64,000 bases of DNA from Dipetalonema caudispina (lineage: Eukaryota > Nematoda > Chromadorea > Rhabditida > Onchocercidae). The notes beneath the pieces are model-generated. The model made no database searches and was not told where the DNA came from. It saw only the letters and a program-made list of their open reading frames with translations. Below are positions 37,676 to 50,262 of the stretch, in pieces. The stretch is taken from assembly GCA_013365325.1 (NCBI GenBank), contig JABVXV010000010.1:372001-436000 (forward strand). Reading direction: 5' to 3'. Positions within the stretch are counted from its first letter, which is position 1; the number at the start of each line of letters is the position of its first letter. A program made the translations under genes and the position numbers.

Positions 37676-39578
37676 TACTTGTAATATACTCACCAGTGTA
37701 TTCAAAAGTCTTCTGTAACTATCGAAGTGGATAAGACGACACTCAATGTTGTTGATCTAATCAGAAAGAATAAGCAGTACTTTAGTTTATTATTACTTAT
37801 ACAAGTAAGATTTTACTCTCCATTTGCACTACTCAGTCATCTATTTCGTACAAATTCCGCAATACAATTTTCTCAGCAAAAATGAAAATGCAGAAATAAG
37901 GATAGTTATTGGGATCGATTGGATAAGAGAAAATTTTACATTAATCCCAAGAAGAAATGCTAGTAATTACCAGATAAGTTAGCGATTGAGTTGAGGATGT
38001 GCCACTAAGAATTACCGCTATCAGTTGATTTCTAATGATGGCATATCTGTCTTTATATATTATGTTTTATTCAAAAATTTCAACAATTGATCTTTTTTTT
38101 GTTTCTAACAGTTCATGTTTGAACAATTTGTTCAATAAGTGTATCATCAATGGAGTCGATTTGTTGTGTGAATCGTTGATATCTTTCCCTTTTATTCATA
38201 TCGTTAGGAACGCATTATTTTGCTTTTTTTTTTCATAGTTACATTGAATCATCGATATTGTCAGTTATTTATCGAGTACTATAAAAGCCAGTCGAGATTA
38301 GGTGATCCAAATTATCGATAATTTAGTCAGGTTTTAAATTAAACGTTGTTTGCCATCTTGCTCATCTTTTGCATTAAGTTAAAAGGCTTTTCTTTTTTGG
38401 CGAGTGAGGTAGTTATCGATAAAATTATACACCTTACTGCTTTTACTATTTGTAAAAAGCCACCAATTCAATTTCTGTTAGTTGTTTATAAGATTAATTA
38501 TACTTCAACTTGTAGGACTGTGGAATGGAATGTTTCAATTATTTGTGGAAGATGAGTTCAGGAATTACATAACTTGTTATTTCAATGGAGTGATGTGGAA
38601 ATAAGGTTCTCAGATTTATGATATTAACAATTTCATTAAGTTAATTTCATTAAGGTTAATTTTGCAATCATCAAAACATTCAAATCATTGATGATGTTCA
38701 ACATTTTATGTTTGAGGAAACATTGGATGATTGTTATGAACATGACACAATGAAAGTATTCAAAAAAATGAATCCTATTTTATTAGGATGAGTTTATGAA
38801 TTACATAACTTTTTACGACTTTCATCCTGTTTCTTTCCAGTTTTCTTCGTACCACATTTATTTTATATGACTGAAGGCCAAGTTTCTTACATATATGACG
38901 TCAAAATATCACTGACACTTCTACAATAATAGCGGTTCAATTTGTAATCACTGATCAGTTAAGGAAAACATTAATGTTTAGAAATGTTAAGTAGGTAGCT
39001 GTTATAATGATTTCAGTAAGCTTTATAAATGAATGATAATCGCTATCATAGACATCTTTTGGATATCAAAACTATTACTTTTAGATCTTTTCATGGCACT
39101 TGAAGGATAGCTGTATTTGTTGGGTGGTAGTTTCTATAGTAACCGTATTCCCTTAACGTTTAACGTTTAGTTGGTATAGAATAATGTTCATTTAGTTGCA
39201 CTTATTGTTGTCTGAAGAAAATTCCCAATATCAATCTGAATAACGGATTAATTGGTGACTTCAATTGCACTTTTTTAGTGAAGATTCATCTATAATAATG
39301 CATGATACTGAGTAGGATTATTGTTAAGAGGCCTGTTGCAGTGAATAACAATATCTGCTAGTTTTGCTTTCAAATTTTCAGTCTAGTCGTCTATATATCT
39401 TATTTTTTTCGAGATTGGAACGTATGAATCGGTCATTTTGAACAGTAGTTTGTGTAACTAATGAAAAAGTAAAATACTCGTAATTGATTTGAGATGATTT
39501 CGCCTCTTTTTTTTCCTTTTCTTTTTATCATGAATAGATTGCGCACTTTTTTTTCCACATTTTCGCACTTTGCAGAGG
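37676..39578. other. AT-rich spacer
   Basis: Spacer of 1.9 kb between the 97-residue gene and TMEM218, both on the plus strand. ORFs at 38035-38238 and 38346-38555 are hydrophobic and AT-driven, with no family pattern or flanking splice signals. The region should contain the TMEM218 promoter near its right end; a tttgcag acceptor sits just before the TMEM218 ATG. Confidence 0.5.
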
Positions 39579-40004
39579 ATGTCTATACTTATATTTGGTG
39601 TTGGTCCTGGTGTTATTGTCGTGATACTTATATGGATTTTTAGTATTGTTTTATGTATTATATGTATACGGATACGAAGAACGTAAGTCACGTTCCGCTT
39701 CTCTTTTGAGCAGCAAGTATACTTAATTATTATCTTAAGAAATTATTCTTGTTTTTTTTTTTTTAGTTTTGTAGCGATTGTTGCTTTGGTTATTGAAGTT
39801 ATCATTACACTGATTATAATATCCTGGCCTTTGATTGGACGTACAACGATTCCTGAAAAAGTTGAAGTCCCCATAGATTATGTTGGTATTCCGCGGTGCA
39901 TTTTGGCTATTGTGGAGGCTGTGATTCTATTAATATTTTGCATTGAGTACGTAAAATACGACCTAGCTGCACCTATTCCGACTTCAACTATTGTTTTGGA
40001 TTGA
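39579..40004 (+). CDS. tmem-218: TMEM218, ciliary transition zone membrane protein
   Basis: Two exons, 39579-39682 and 39767-40004, join in phase 2 to 113 residues; human TMEM218 has 115. N terminus MSILIFGVGPGVIVVILIWI matches the family's start (-VLGVGAGV-I--LW). Three hydrophobic spans are visible: about residues 8-31, 36-55 and 78-95. The second ends with WPLIGR, and a loop PEKVEVPIDYVGIPR foll​ows, equivalent to PAPEVEVKIVDDFFIGR in vertebrates. TMEM218 sits with the MKS complex at the transition zone of cilia; human mutations cause ciliopathies. In nematodes cilia are present only on sensory neurons, so expression there is expected. A tttgcag site before the ATG suits cis or trans splicing. 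It is convergent with the coiled-coil gene, whose stop lies about 170 bases away. Confidence 0.85.
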
Positions 40005-40174
40005 TGGAATGATGAAAAATCCCGTATTAGCTAATCTCATTCCGAAATGAATTACTTTATAAATCATTTGCTATGTAAAGTGTTGTTTATTTCATGATTT
40101 TATTTCGTTAAATTTGCATAAATTTATTCCAGACAATATCAACATAATGTAATTTAATTCCAAAAACTAATATT

Positions 40175-43100
40175 TTAAGATTTAGTTGAAGAATAATTTC
40201 CTGCTGAACGCCATACTTTAGTGCAGTTGGTAGTGTGAAGACATTGCGCTAGAAGTTGATGTGTCACAAAAAATTTTGCATCCTTCCATGCTTGACGCTG
40301 GAAAAACGCGACAATATTGGGAGTAGGAGACGATCAATCAGAATTTTCCAGTAGCAGTTAGAGAATTTAAAGTTCTTTAAAGGAAGATTTTTAAGGCACT
40401 TATTTCCAGTCTTTTCATCTAGCAGTTTACCGATTAGATAGACTTAAAAAAAATTTGATAGGTTGTTGAGTCCCGTCTAGTAGCATGTTTTTGACTACTG
40501 ATGAATATTTGAATGAATGCATTGTAGTGTCTGCTTTTCCACACTAGATCCGATACTCCAATTTACATTATCGTGCTAGGCAGAGCATATGAAAAGAAAA
40601 ATTTACCTTCAGACGTTCTTCGAATTCGTTTTCTCCATTGGTTTCTTCATTGTCGGCGGTGAATAGTGGCGTCTGAGTGGCTTTCGACACTATTGTTGTA
40701 ACTCTTTTGAATTTCCATTCTTCCTAAACCTTACATGTTGAAAGTTCAGTAGTACTGGATCTCTCAAGTCAGCATGAAAAAGCATTCAAAATAACTATAA
40801 AATGATTAGCAGTGCATTAAAGAGTACACTTAAAGTGTATTTTTATGAAGAGGCTCGCTTTGCGCTAACATGAAATAAAATAAGATCGCTAGCTCTGCTG
40901 TTGAATGATCAACTTGATTTCAGTTTTAACTTGTTATTTTAAGCTTTTTTTTTCCTTTTTTTTTACAGTTACGCAAATGACTATATCGGACGTTGACCGG
41001 CAGGAGGGTTGGTTGGAAAATCTCGGCAAATTATTTCTGAGATAAAATAATTATTAGCCATTATAAGTTCCATATCAATCATTTGGAAATAATGAAAAAG
41101 TGAGGCAGTCAATCTATCCTGCGGATCTAATCGTAATTCAAAAATGAGTTCAAAAAAAAAAAACCTACAGTAGTTTGTGTACCGAATGATGCCACTTGTA
41201 CGAAATATGTTGTTGACTTGTCTGGCACTGATAGTTTCTGCTCTGGTGATTGTTGTGAGGCGGTTCTACGTACTTCATCAACTTGTTGTTTACTACTAAA
41301 CTGATTCGCTTCTATTCTGAATATGAAATTTTTGTGTTGAGTTGTGAAGGGAATTGCACTGTACAAAGAGATAATCTGTTCCGTATATGGAAGAGTAAAC
41401 GATGATAAATGAAATCCAACAAATCATGAAGGTTCCAATTTATAATTTTTTTTGACTTCTCATTTATTCATATATTTTTGATGAAGGAAATCTGAAGCTT
41501 GCTTCCTTTATCATTCTGCATTATGAGTTTACCTTACCTGTTGTTTTCTAGAATGTTCCTAATTCGATAAACTTCCTGATCGTTCGCTACTTCTTCTTTC
41601 ACTTTCTCTAGAATAACAAACGGAATTTGAAAAGGAAAGTTTCGCTACAGATAACACTATAAATTCATAATAGTGTGATGTAAAATATCGAGATAATCCA
41701 AGATTAAAACATGAACACGATTCTCTTTGGGGATTTCTTGATCGTCTTTCTCAGGATAACTTTTATGCACTGTACCCTCTTGTACCGTAATCAACAATTT
41801 GCGCTGATGGTTCTCTCGGGTAAAGTTTAACATTGCTGCAATTCTATGGGCTGACATGAAGCTGAAGTAGGTATAGGCTCAGACGTTGTGCTGTATTTTT
41901 ATAGTAACCAGATCTTTGGTGGAAAAATGTTGTTGCCTACTTATACATATAATGCTATGGTATTAAATGAATAGAATTTGATTTTCAGCTGCGAAATGAG
42001 GCGAAAAATTCATTCGAGTTTTCAACTTAAAAAATTAGAAAACCCAGCAAGGTTGAGCTTTCAATAGGCACTTAACTAGGATGTGTGCAAATTTATGCTG
42101 GAAGAAATTAATCAGTTCAGAAATCAATTAAGAAAAGATATAGGTTTCACTCCAAAAGTGCGAGCTTTCGTTTCAATTTGTACCGAATATTTCTGTGTTC
42201 AGTAATCGCACTTCAGCTACCAACAATCAACAATGACAAGAAGTTATGTTGTCCGTTACCAAAACAAAAAAATGATAGAAAATCAACCTTTGATCTGACA
42301 TTGGCTTAGATTCACATTTTGATTCTTCCGTCGGTTACTTCTAAAAATTGGCTAGAATCATTTATCAATATAGAATTTTCTATTAAAACAGAATTTTAAT
42401 AAAAGAAATAGTGATGTACCGTGCTAATGGATCATTTCGACGATGGCATAGGATATCTGCAAGCAATACACGGAAAAATTCGAGCATTTGTTTTGAATTC
42501 AGCGCATTTTCTGGAGGCTTTTATAATTTTGAATCAAATACACGAAAGGAAGAGATGCTTTGAAAAGTTTATTACATATGCTAACATAAACTATCAGACC
42601 TATATTACCTTCCTGTTTCTTCCTCATCTATCTTTACTCCCTTCCCTTTTTTTCTACTTTAGTATTATTGAGAACACTAATAAAGATAATGCACATGCCG
42701 CATTTCATATCCTTAATCGCCATCAACTTGTTGTGAATAAACTTGACGTTATTTCTGCACAACATAATCACAAATTTTTACATCCAAAAAATCGGGAAAG
42801 AGAATTAACTGAACTTTCGAGAGGAATTTAATCCATCGCTTTACGAGACTTATAATTTTAATCCATTAATTAAGTACTGATATATTTGAATTTTGTCTGG
42901 GATAAAAGAAAGCTTGTATATTCTGAAATAAGAATAGATTAAAAACGATGGAGAATTCGTTCAAAATTCCCAGCACTAGAGATTCAACCAAGATTGAAGA
43001 CAAGTCACATATCAGATTTAAGTTCATTTTAAGATTTATTTCCCTCTTGCGCAAAAACTTTCTCAGCATTTCTTGTACTTGTTCTGAAACTTTCTTAATT

Positions 43101-44441
43101 TGTCTTCATTTAAAATTATAAGAAGCTGGAGTGTATAAATTTGCAATGTACTATCCATATTTATGTCAATTTCGTCTTTGTAGACTGTTATTGCATTGAA
43201 GCGAAAAAATCCATCTAAAACCTGCACAGGTGTAAAAACATCTGCATAAACGATGTGAAATAATTGAAAATGTGATTTTGACATACATCCTTAAACCATT
43301 CGTTCAGAAATATAATAGAAAGAAGATCAGATGATCTGTGTGGATAAGACTTTTTGCACTTTGTCGCATTCAATTAGCTATCCTTTTTTTCTCTCATGTT
43401 TAACTTCTAATTCTTCACATTTTTACGACAAAAAAAAAACGTATAAAAAATGCACCGGTTGCAACGAACGTGTGGAAACATTTCTACCTATTAATCTGTG
43501 AACATCTGTCAATCATAAATGTTGTGATTTGTTGTTCTTTCTTTCTGCAACATTTTCAGGAATGTCCTATTGGTGAAGAGGAACTATACCAACAATGATA
43601 ATTCTTATTGATTAACTCATTATCATTGAAGCATGCAGATATTAAAGCTCTATTTTCACTTAATAACACGACAATCTTGTAATTTCAGTTTATTCCGTTA
43701 AAAAAAGTTTTTAAGCAAGGAATTTTTTACATTCAAAATGCTGAAAGAATCAACAGATTTGATTACATGGATCTGCTTCAGAAAGCAGCATCACAAATTG
43801 CAGTTTGAACCATGAAAAAGGCATAATTTCATAATTCTACATGAACACCTATCATGATTTTCGGTTCAAAGATGGATTTATCGAAGTGCAAGAACCTCTG
43901 TCATTTTGGTATAATTATATCATTTGAGAATTTAATGTTTTGATTTTTAGGCATTAATTTTAATATAAAAAATCATATCAGATAGAAATATAAATGGGAA
44001 AGTTTAGACAATTCCAATATTTAAGCAATCTGCCTCAGAATACAAGTGAAACAAACGACCAGACTACAGTTTCAAATCTTAATTGACAAATAAAATAACA
44101 AATTGTAGAAATTAATGTTTCGCTATTAATTAACGGCAAATGCAATAAATGTAGAGAAATAAAAAGGAAAATGAATTCAAGAGAAAACCAAGTTACCGCA
44201 ATTTGTCATGTTGAATCAAAGACTTCAATAATCCATCCAATTGTTTGTTCCTATTCATGCACATTTCTGGAGAATAGCATTTACATTTCTTTGAAAAGTT
44301 ATCTTCCTTTAATATAACGAATTCATCCAATTCACTTTGGATTTTGGACAAGTACTTCGTATAACAGATATTGTGATGCTTTAGATAAAAATTATGTTGT
44401 AAGTAATAATCTTCTAGATTTTGCTCAGATTCCAGCTCGAA
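40175..44441 (-). CDS. Unrecognised coiled-coil-rich protein
   Basis: Exons that close in phase at the 3' side: 42420-42510, 41719-41861, 41538-41607, 41169-41316, 40607-40723, 40175-40297. Their product reads NALNSKQMLEFFRVLLADIL, CHRRNDPLARFMSAHRIAAM, a Lys/Glu/Gln-rich segment (EVANDQEVYRIRNILENNRI, DEVRRTASQQSPEQ), then EEWKFKRVTTIVSKATQTPL, FEERLKRQAWKDAKFFVTHQ, CLHTTNCTKVW and a stop. Upstream, a long exon at about 44197-44441 (FELESEQNLEDYYLQHNFYL, KCKCYSPEMCMNRNKQLDGL) joins in phase to one starting at 43103 (QIKKVSEQVQEMLRKFLRKR). The join between the exon at 43103 and that at 42510 is unresolved; a possible exon near 42713-42774 (NNVKFIHNKLMAIKDMKC) may lie between. No signal peptide or membrane span, and no domain I know. 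The start codon was not fixed. Confidence 0.6.
40972..41042 (+). other. Possible plus-strand micro-exon inside an intron
   Basis: A long pyrimidine tract and tttacag precede a frame with ATG at 40978: MTISDVDRQEGWLENLGKLF, then LR and TAA. Composition is GC-richer than the intron that surrounds it (an intron of the minus-strand coiled-coil gene). It could be a terminal exon of an unseen plus-strand transcript, a conserved non-coding element, or chance. Confidence 0.25.
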
Positions 44442-45222
44442 CTTAACAATTACTTGAATACCGATTATTTATAAAATACTTGAACTTCCTCCCGACCACT
44501 ATCTTTGGTCCTTTCCTATCAATCCGAGGTATGAGATGGAATGTTTGCATGGCGACCGAGTGTATTTGGAAGTGTTGCTACGAAGTCTACCGAGTTTAGT
44601 GGGAGTTCCATATCTATGTGTGTGTGTGTGTGTGTGTGGGTGTAGGTGTGGGTGTGGGTGTGTGTGTGTGGGTGTGGGTGTGGGTGTAGGTGGTAGGGTG
44701 GTAGGTATGGGTGTTGGTATGGGTATGAGTGTGGTTGTGAATGTAGTAGTTTCGTTTGATTACTGCAATTTCATAAGTATGACTGGAAAGTGGAGGAAGA
44801 GGGGAAGATTTCGTTTCAATCAATATTTTATTATTTTAGATCTCAAACTTCCTTACAGAACGGATGACATAAAGTAGCAGTGATTGCCACTTCTATCAAC
44901 AAAAATTGCGTTGTAAGTTTGAAGAATTTTTTTACATCTTTGTTACACTTATTTGCTATGAGTAGAGATTGACAATTTTTTTTTTTCTTTGATCATTCAT
45001 GTACTGATTTGTTTAATTACTTGCAAACTGCTTCATGCATCATCACATACATCGTAGTACTATTTGAAAAAGTTTGGTAGAGGTTGCTAGTAACATAAAG
45101 GGTTAGCATCTGTTCCTGGGATTTGGAATTCGAGACTTCAGATTTAGTTAAATTCATGATCAGTTTTATTGACTGGATTACCGTTTTCACTGTAGAGGAT
45201 TATTTTTATTTTGTTTTAAGCG
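44442..45222. other. Spacer with GT-rich repeat between divergent genes
   Basis: About 780 bases between the coiled-coil gene (minus) and the SIKE-like gene (plus). It contains the GT/GGGTGT repeat listed separately, and probably the promoters of both genes. The plus-strand ORF 44536-44877 and its antisense His/Thr ORF are translations of that repeat. Confidence 0.5.
44616..44740. repeat. (GT)n / (GGGTGT)n minisatellite-like tract
   Basis: Twelve GT units followed by mixed GTGGGT and GTAGGT hexamers, with drifting units to about 44740. G-rich on the plus strand, in sharp contrast with the AT-rich background, and placed in the gap between two divergent genes. Confidence 0.9.
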
Positions 45223-48085
45223 ATGGGCTCGACAAGTATCGGTCAGTTAATGGCTGATATGCGTCAGCTTGTGATCAACTTACAAACACGTGAACGTGCT
45301 ACGGATAGTGCACTTGCAAAAAGCCAGATTGTTAATGATAAAATTTCTGGCATGAAAGAGGTAAGAAACATTTTGACATTATTAATTCAGATATTAAAGT
45401 AACGTGAAGGACTTATTTTGCTTCATTTATTGTGCCTGTAAGATTGAGTTCTCTATTCACGCTAAGGACCGCTTTTTGCAGGACTTTATTGGCATTGAAA
45501 TTTTGTATTTGTAATTAGACAGGTTGATTCTTGTTTTCCTTTCGCATATAGAACAAAATATTCTTAAAAGAAAAATATTTAAGGAATTAAGTTGTACTAA
45601 TTTTTCAAAATATGAACAAAGAAGGAATAAGCATGACTCATATCGAAAAATTAAGCAGAAGCCAGAAGCTACACCGTGAAAAACTGTCTTTTATGCTTCA
45701 ATAATTCCACTGAAAATTACTTGAAGAAACACTCAAATTTTTGAAGTAACTATGAGCGACATTGAAGAAAGAAATGAAAAACTGTGCTTGACAAAGGAAC
45801 TCGAAATTGCAACCTTGACAATTGGGACAAATACTGACACTTCCACTGTTTCTGTTGGAAGAGTTTGTGAAAAAGTTGCGTGCTTGTTATTTTTAGAATC
45901 TCATTTCAGTACCAGGAAGAAGTGGCAAGTATGAATGACTGTTGGCGAATGCAAGGTCGCAAAGTACTTGTTGCAGGCTTGCAGCATGAAAATCGGCAAA
46001 TTTTGCAGTTACAACAAGAGAACAGGTATAGTTTGGTCTAGGTTTGACCCATCTTCTGCTGCTCTGCTTATCTCACAGTTAAATTTCTGATATTAAATGA
46101 TAGATATTTCAAGTTAATTTCATATATATTCTCTCTTTTTTTGTTTGACTCTGTACTACTACGTTTATAGTTGTAGTATGAAAGGAAGACCCCTTATGAT
46201 TACACATCATAAGATAGGAAAAGTAAAATAAAGTTTATGTTTCGAGTTTTATAATATCAAGATTTATTCGAAATCGCTAACAGCAGACTGGCCTAATGAA
46301 ATTTTAGGGAACTTCGACAAGCATTGGAGGATTGCGAAAATACGCTACAATTAATAATGCAAAAGCATAGAGATGTTGTAACAAAGCTTACGAAGCAGTT
46401 TATTCCACCATTTCGAACCTCAGTCGCAGTAAGCTTGAGTTTCTTTTGTTCCATTTTTTATAATGAATAATTAGCGACTAGCATATTCATTACATTTATC
46501 TTCATTTTTTGGTTTTGTTTTCTTTCTCTTTTTTGGATCCTTCACATTTTATTTCAAGGTTAACAAATTTTTCTGCAGCAGAATAGCAAGAAGTGTGAAG
46601 CTTCTATGAACGAAAAAATCGTCAATCTCTCAAGGTTATTAAATGAATGTCTTACGGATGGTGAGAGCGTTTCGAATCATGATCAAGAGGTTATTATTTT
46701 ATTTCTATTTTCTCTTAACACAGTTTATGAAGATCCTTTAGCACTGCTTTTTTTTGTTAAAATTGTCATTTAGCACAGGTTTCGAAATTCCATTGTTAAT
46801 ATTTCTTCAAAGTAATGTCCCATATAGATCATTTTGTAGTCAGTCATTTCTTTTTAAAAGTAGCTGGTAGTTGTTAGGCCTGGTTTCTTGTTTCATCACA
46901 CTGTGAATTGTCTTCTATTTTTTTTTTTTTTTTTCATAGCTATAACAACAATTGAGGAATCAGCCTAGTCAAACAAGGTGATTCTAATCAGAGAAGATAA
47001 TAAGTCGTGCATCATGTCAAATTGCTGCTAATTTTGCTGTTCACTCTTTGTTCTTTGATTTAAAAAAAAGAAAAATTGCTGCAGTTAATTGCAAGGCTTG
47101 CAACAGAGAATGCTTGCCTTAGGGAGCTGCTAAATATTTCAACTCACAACGAACCAGACATTGCACGTCGTTTCCTGGATCTTCCAAGTGATCGAACACT
47201 GAATCATTCTAACGGTCCCACAGCTGTTTGTGATAAAAACTGCGAACAAAGTAAGGATAAAATATTTGACTCATCACCATAAACGTTTTTTTCTACTTTT
47301 CCTTGTTTTTAAATTAAACTGATTCGGGGCTAATTTTGTCATACTAGCGATTCTGCAGCAATGCGTTCGAGCTATGTTTGCGTTCATCTAAGCCCCTATT
47401 ACTTTTAGGTGCACAATTTTTCTCCTTTCCTATTCGATAGTGTTACAAATCTGGATATCACGGATCGTTTTGACTACTGTTACTATAGGCTTTCAAGGAT
47501 TTGGGGCGCAGATGTTTCCAGTGTACATTTGTACACGTCTTATTCTAGGAAGGAGCATTCTGTTCGCACATATCACATTTTTTGTGATATTTTGGAGTAC
47601 GGTTAGTAAAGTTTTAAAAAAATACGATCCTTAGACTAAGGCAACCGACGCGTTCTTTGATTTTTAAAACCACTGTATAACTGTTTTAGGTGATGCATCT
47701 GCGCTTATCGGGAACTCACTCTTGCACAACAAGGAAGATATCAGGCAAAATTCCGTCTTGGTAGTTTTCAATTTTATGAGAAATAAAACCTTTTTTTATC
47801 GCTACATCAGGAAGTATTAAACCTCAATATTTAAACTTTTCTAGTTCTATATAGTGCGATACCAAAGATCTGCAAAGAACTTTTCCGACAAAATTCAGCT
47901 TCAGATTTGACTTAAATTCAATTTAAAATCATCAATTTTTGCGCTGTAGTTTTTGATGTTCTTGATAACCATATCAAATCTCCTGAAGTGAATTTACAAT
48001 TTTTCAGATGAAGAAGGTACCTGACACTATGATTAAGGAAAATGCAATATCTCATGCACAAGGAAGAAAACAATGCGGTAAATGA
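45223..48085 (+). CDS. FGFR1OP2/SIKE1 family coiled-coil protein
   Basis: Exons 45223-45360, 45910-46025, 46308-46428, 46579-46689, 47085-47250, 47690-47760 and 48008-48085 total 801 bases, 266 residues. Family blocks in order: LQTRERATDSALAKSQIVND, MKEYQEEVASMN, VAGLQHENRQILQLQQENRE, LRQALEDCENTLQLIMQKHR, and near residue 165 LIARLATENACLRELLNIS (vertebrates: IFQLEQENKGLREILQIT). Almost entirely helical coiled coil. SIKE and FGFR1OP2 are adaptor subunits of STRIPAK phosphatase-kinase complexes; SIKE also binds TBK1/IKK-epsilon in vertebrates, a role that need not apply in nematodes. After LLNIS comes a family-specific tail. If the intron at 47251 (GTAAGG donor) is kept, the frame stops at 47282 after KIFDSSP, giving a shorter C terminus. 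A ttttaag acceptor precedes the ATG. Confidence 0.88.
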
Positions 48086-50262
48086 ATTTCACTGATTGCT
48101 TATTTATCGGGTTATATGTTATTCAAATTTTGTTATTTCCTACTTTCATTTGAAAATGGATGCCAGTTTCAGAAAAGTACAGATCAAAAGAATAGGAAAT
48201 GCCTGGGATAAGTGCTGTTTTGATATGGTGTCATTAGAATTTAGTACACGGGTGATAAAAATAAACTTTTAGTAAATATCTTGAAAGTAAAAGATGAATT
48301 TTATTTCGAAACAACTTGAATGCACTTCGAACTTCTCCAAATCAAAGAAAAATTTTTTAAAGGTACTTTGTGCATATCCGCATCTATTTCTGCATGCGTT
48401 TGAAAAATGTACTGTATTGATCAGATATGCCTCATTTTCAATCGTTTTGCTGATAAATTAGAACTGATCTATAGTTCGGCCTACCTGTTGTTGCTGGTTT
48501 ACACCCACATTTCGTTTGATTGTTCCTTCATACTCAATTACTTGCTCTATGGTTTTTGTCTTTCCAATTCACGAATATTCTGTCCCCACGTTTTCATCCT
48601 TTTTACTGATTTCTCAGTTCACTTTTATCGATATATGATTTGTTGGCCTCACTCAAATGAAAGGATGAGTAACTTTGAAAAGACAGAATTTTCTCTGATA
48701 TTTAGTTCAATCTAAAGAAGGATTGAGTTATTTTAGAGTGGCGTATATACGCTGCTGAGGATTTTGTACCTCCCAAGTTCGTGAACTTACCTTTAATTTG
48801 CTGTAATTTAGGTTTGAATGCGTATGTTTTCTTGTTAACTTGTCAAAATGATGTGCTACTATTTCGGCAACCAATCAGTTTTTTTCCAGTATAACTGCTT
48901 GCATACTTCGTAACTTTTTAATTGTTCCATTTTATTATTTTTCCGTGATTGTGTGGATTCAGTTCCGTGAAAGTTACGCTTGCGTCTTTGAAGGAAAATG
49001 ATTGGAAACTAATCTGATGGTTGATAGTGTAACCTTTCTCCCAGATAGCTTTAATGAATTAACTGTTGTAAACTATGCAATTGTTTGGGCATTATATTAG
49101 TGTTTCTTTGAACAGTTGTCATTCCACCGTAATTTTTTCACATTCCTAGAACTGCTGTGCCAATGTAGTTTCAGATTTGAGCTGGATTGGTGGTTTGACT
49201 TTCGAAATTATACAAGGGTGAAAATCAGTGTTTGTTTTAAGCTATTTTTCTTAAAAAAGTTGCAACTATTTGACCAGACAAAGATACAGCTAGCTAGGGT
49301 AGCTTACTTTGTTCTATTGGATCTTCCTTCCTAAATATAATGGTTATTGGTTTCCATCATTTTTTTGCTCAAATTTTACTGATAACTATCTATTAAGCAG
49401 TGAATTTAAGGAAAAAGTTTATAATAATGAAATTTTGCTCTGGAATAACTTTTTCCACTACTTTTGTTTAATTTCTGGATCGCCCTTTCTCGCTCTTTAA
49501 CTATAATCTAAGATTCAAACATCGTTATTTGCTCTTGAACAATTTGTCCACAAAACCTTGAAAAATGGGTTAAGATTGTTCCGCTTTGGCGTGCAATCAG
49601 AACTGCTCAAACTGAAAAGAACATTTTCGATGTTATTGTTGCGTTATACGATTGCAACTTTGTGTTAAAATTTCGTGAGTACCTCCAGATGAAACCAACA
49701 AATTTGTTGCGCTTTGTATTGCATTGATATTTTTTTTACAAAGCTCTTGTTACTGTGGTAATTTCCACGAAATTTGTTCCGACTCATTAAAATTAGCAGT
49801 TTATGACTGAATGGTGACGTGTCAGTGGTGCGGTCAGTTGAGATTAACCCTGATATTTCTGAGACTTCCCATTTAATTCTATGTTTTATTTTGGTAAGTC
49901 TTCGGCTTATTATGATAGGCGCCACTGGTTTTTTTCTGATTTATTCCAATGTCTTTAAACTGTCTTTCAAATCAACATGTTGTGTAATGGTAGAGTCGAG
50001 AAAATTGATCCGTGGTTTTCATTTTTCCTGGAGAGTTCCATTACTTACATTGGTGCCACTACAGGATTTTTTATTTCCATCTGATATGAATTTCCTTTTT
50101 TTTAGGATCAATATCCCAAAATGTCATCATAACCGTAGAGAGTTTTGTAGATAGTTATCTTTATTTGCATAATATAAACTCATATTAGAAAATGAAGTAT
50201 AAGCTACGCACAAGCAAAAGCATGTCGAGAATGTGTAGGTTCCGTTTAGTTCGGTATGTTTT
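48086..50262. other. Convergent 3' spacer SIKE-like / fbp-1
   Basis: About 2.2 kb between two convergent genes. ORFs here (for example 48407-48715 and 49819-50154, plus) are hydrophobic and AT-driven, with no recognisable family; they most likely lie in 3' untranslated or spacer DNA. No RNA gene seen. Confidence 0.5.

Noticed and set aside
43063..43284. Minus-strand ORF with VLDGFFRFNAITVYKD
   Set aside because: Does not join in phase to the neighbouring exons of the coiled-coil gene; the exon starting at 43103 uses another frame that closes properly.
44536..44877. Cys/Gly/Val and antisense His/Thr repeat proteins
   Set aside because: Both are translations of the GT-rich simple repeat.
49665..50154. 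Overlapping ORFs on both strands between the SIKE-like gene and fbp-1
   Set aside because: AT-driven, hydrophobic, no motifs, lying in a convergent 3' spacer.
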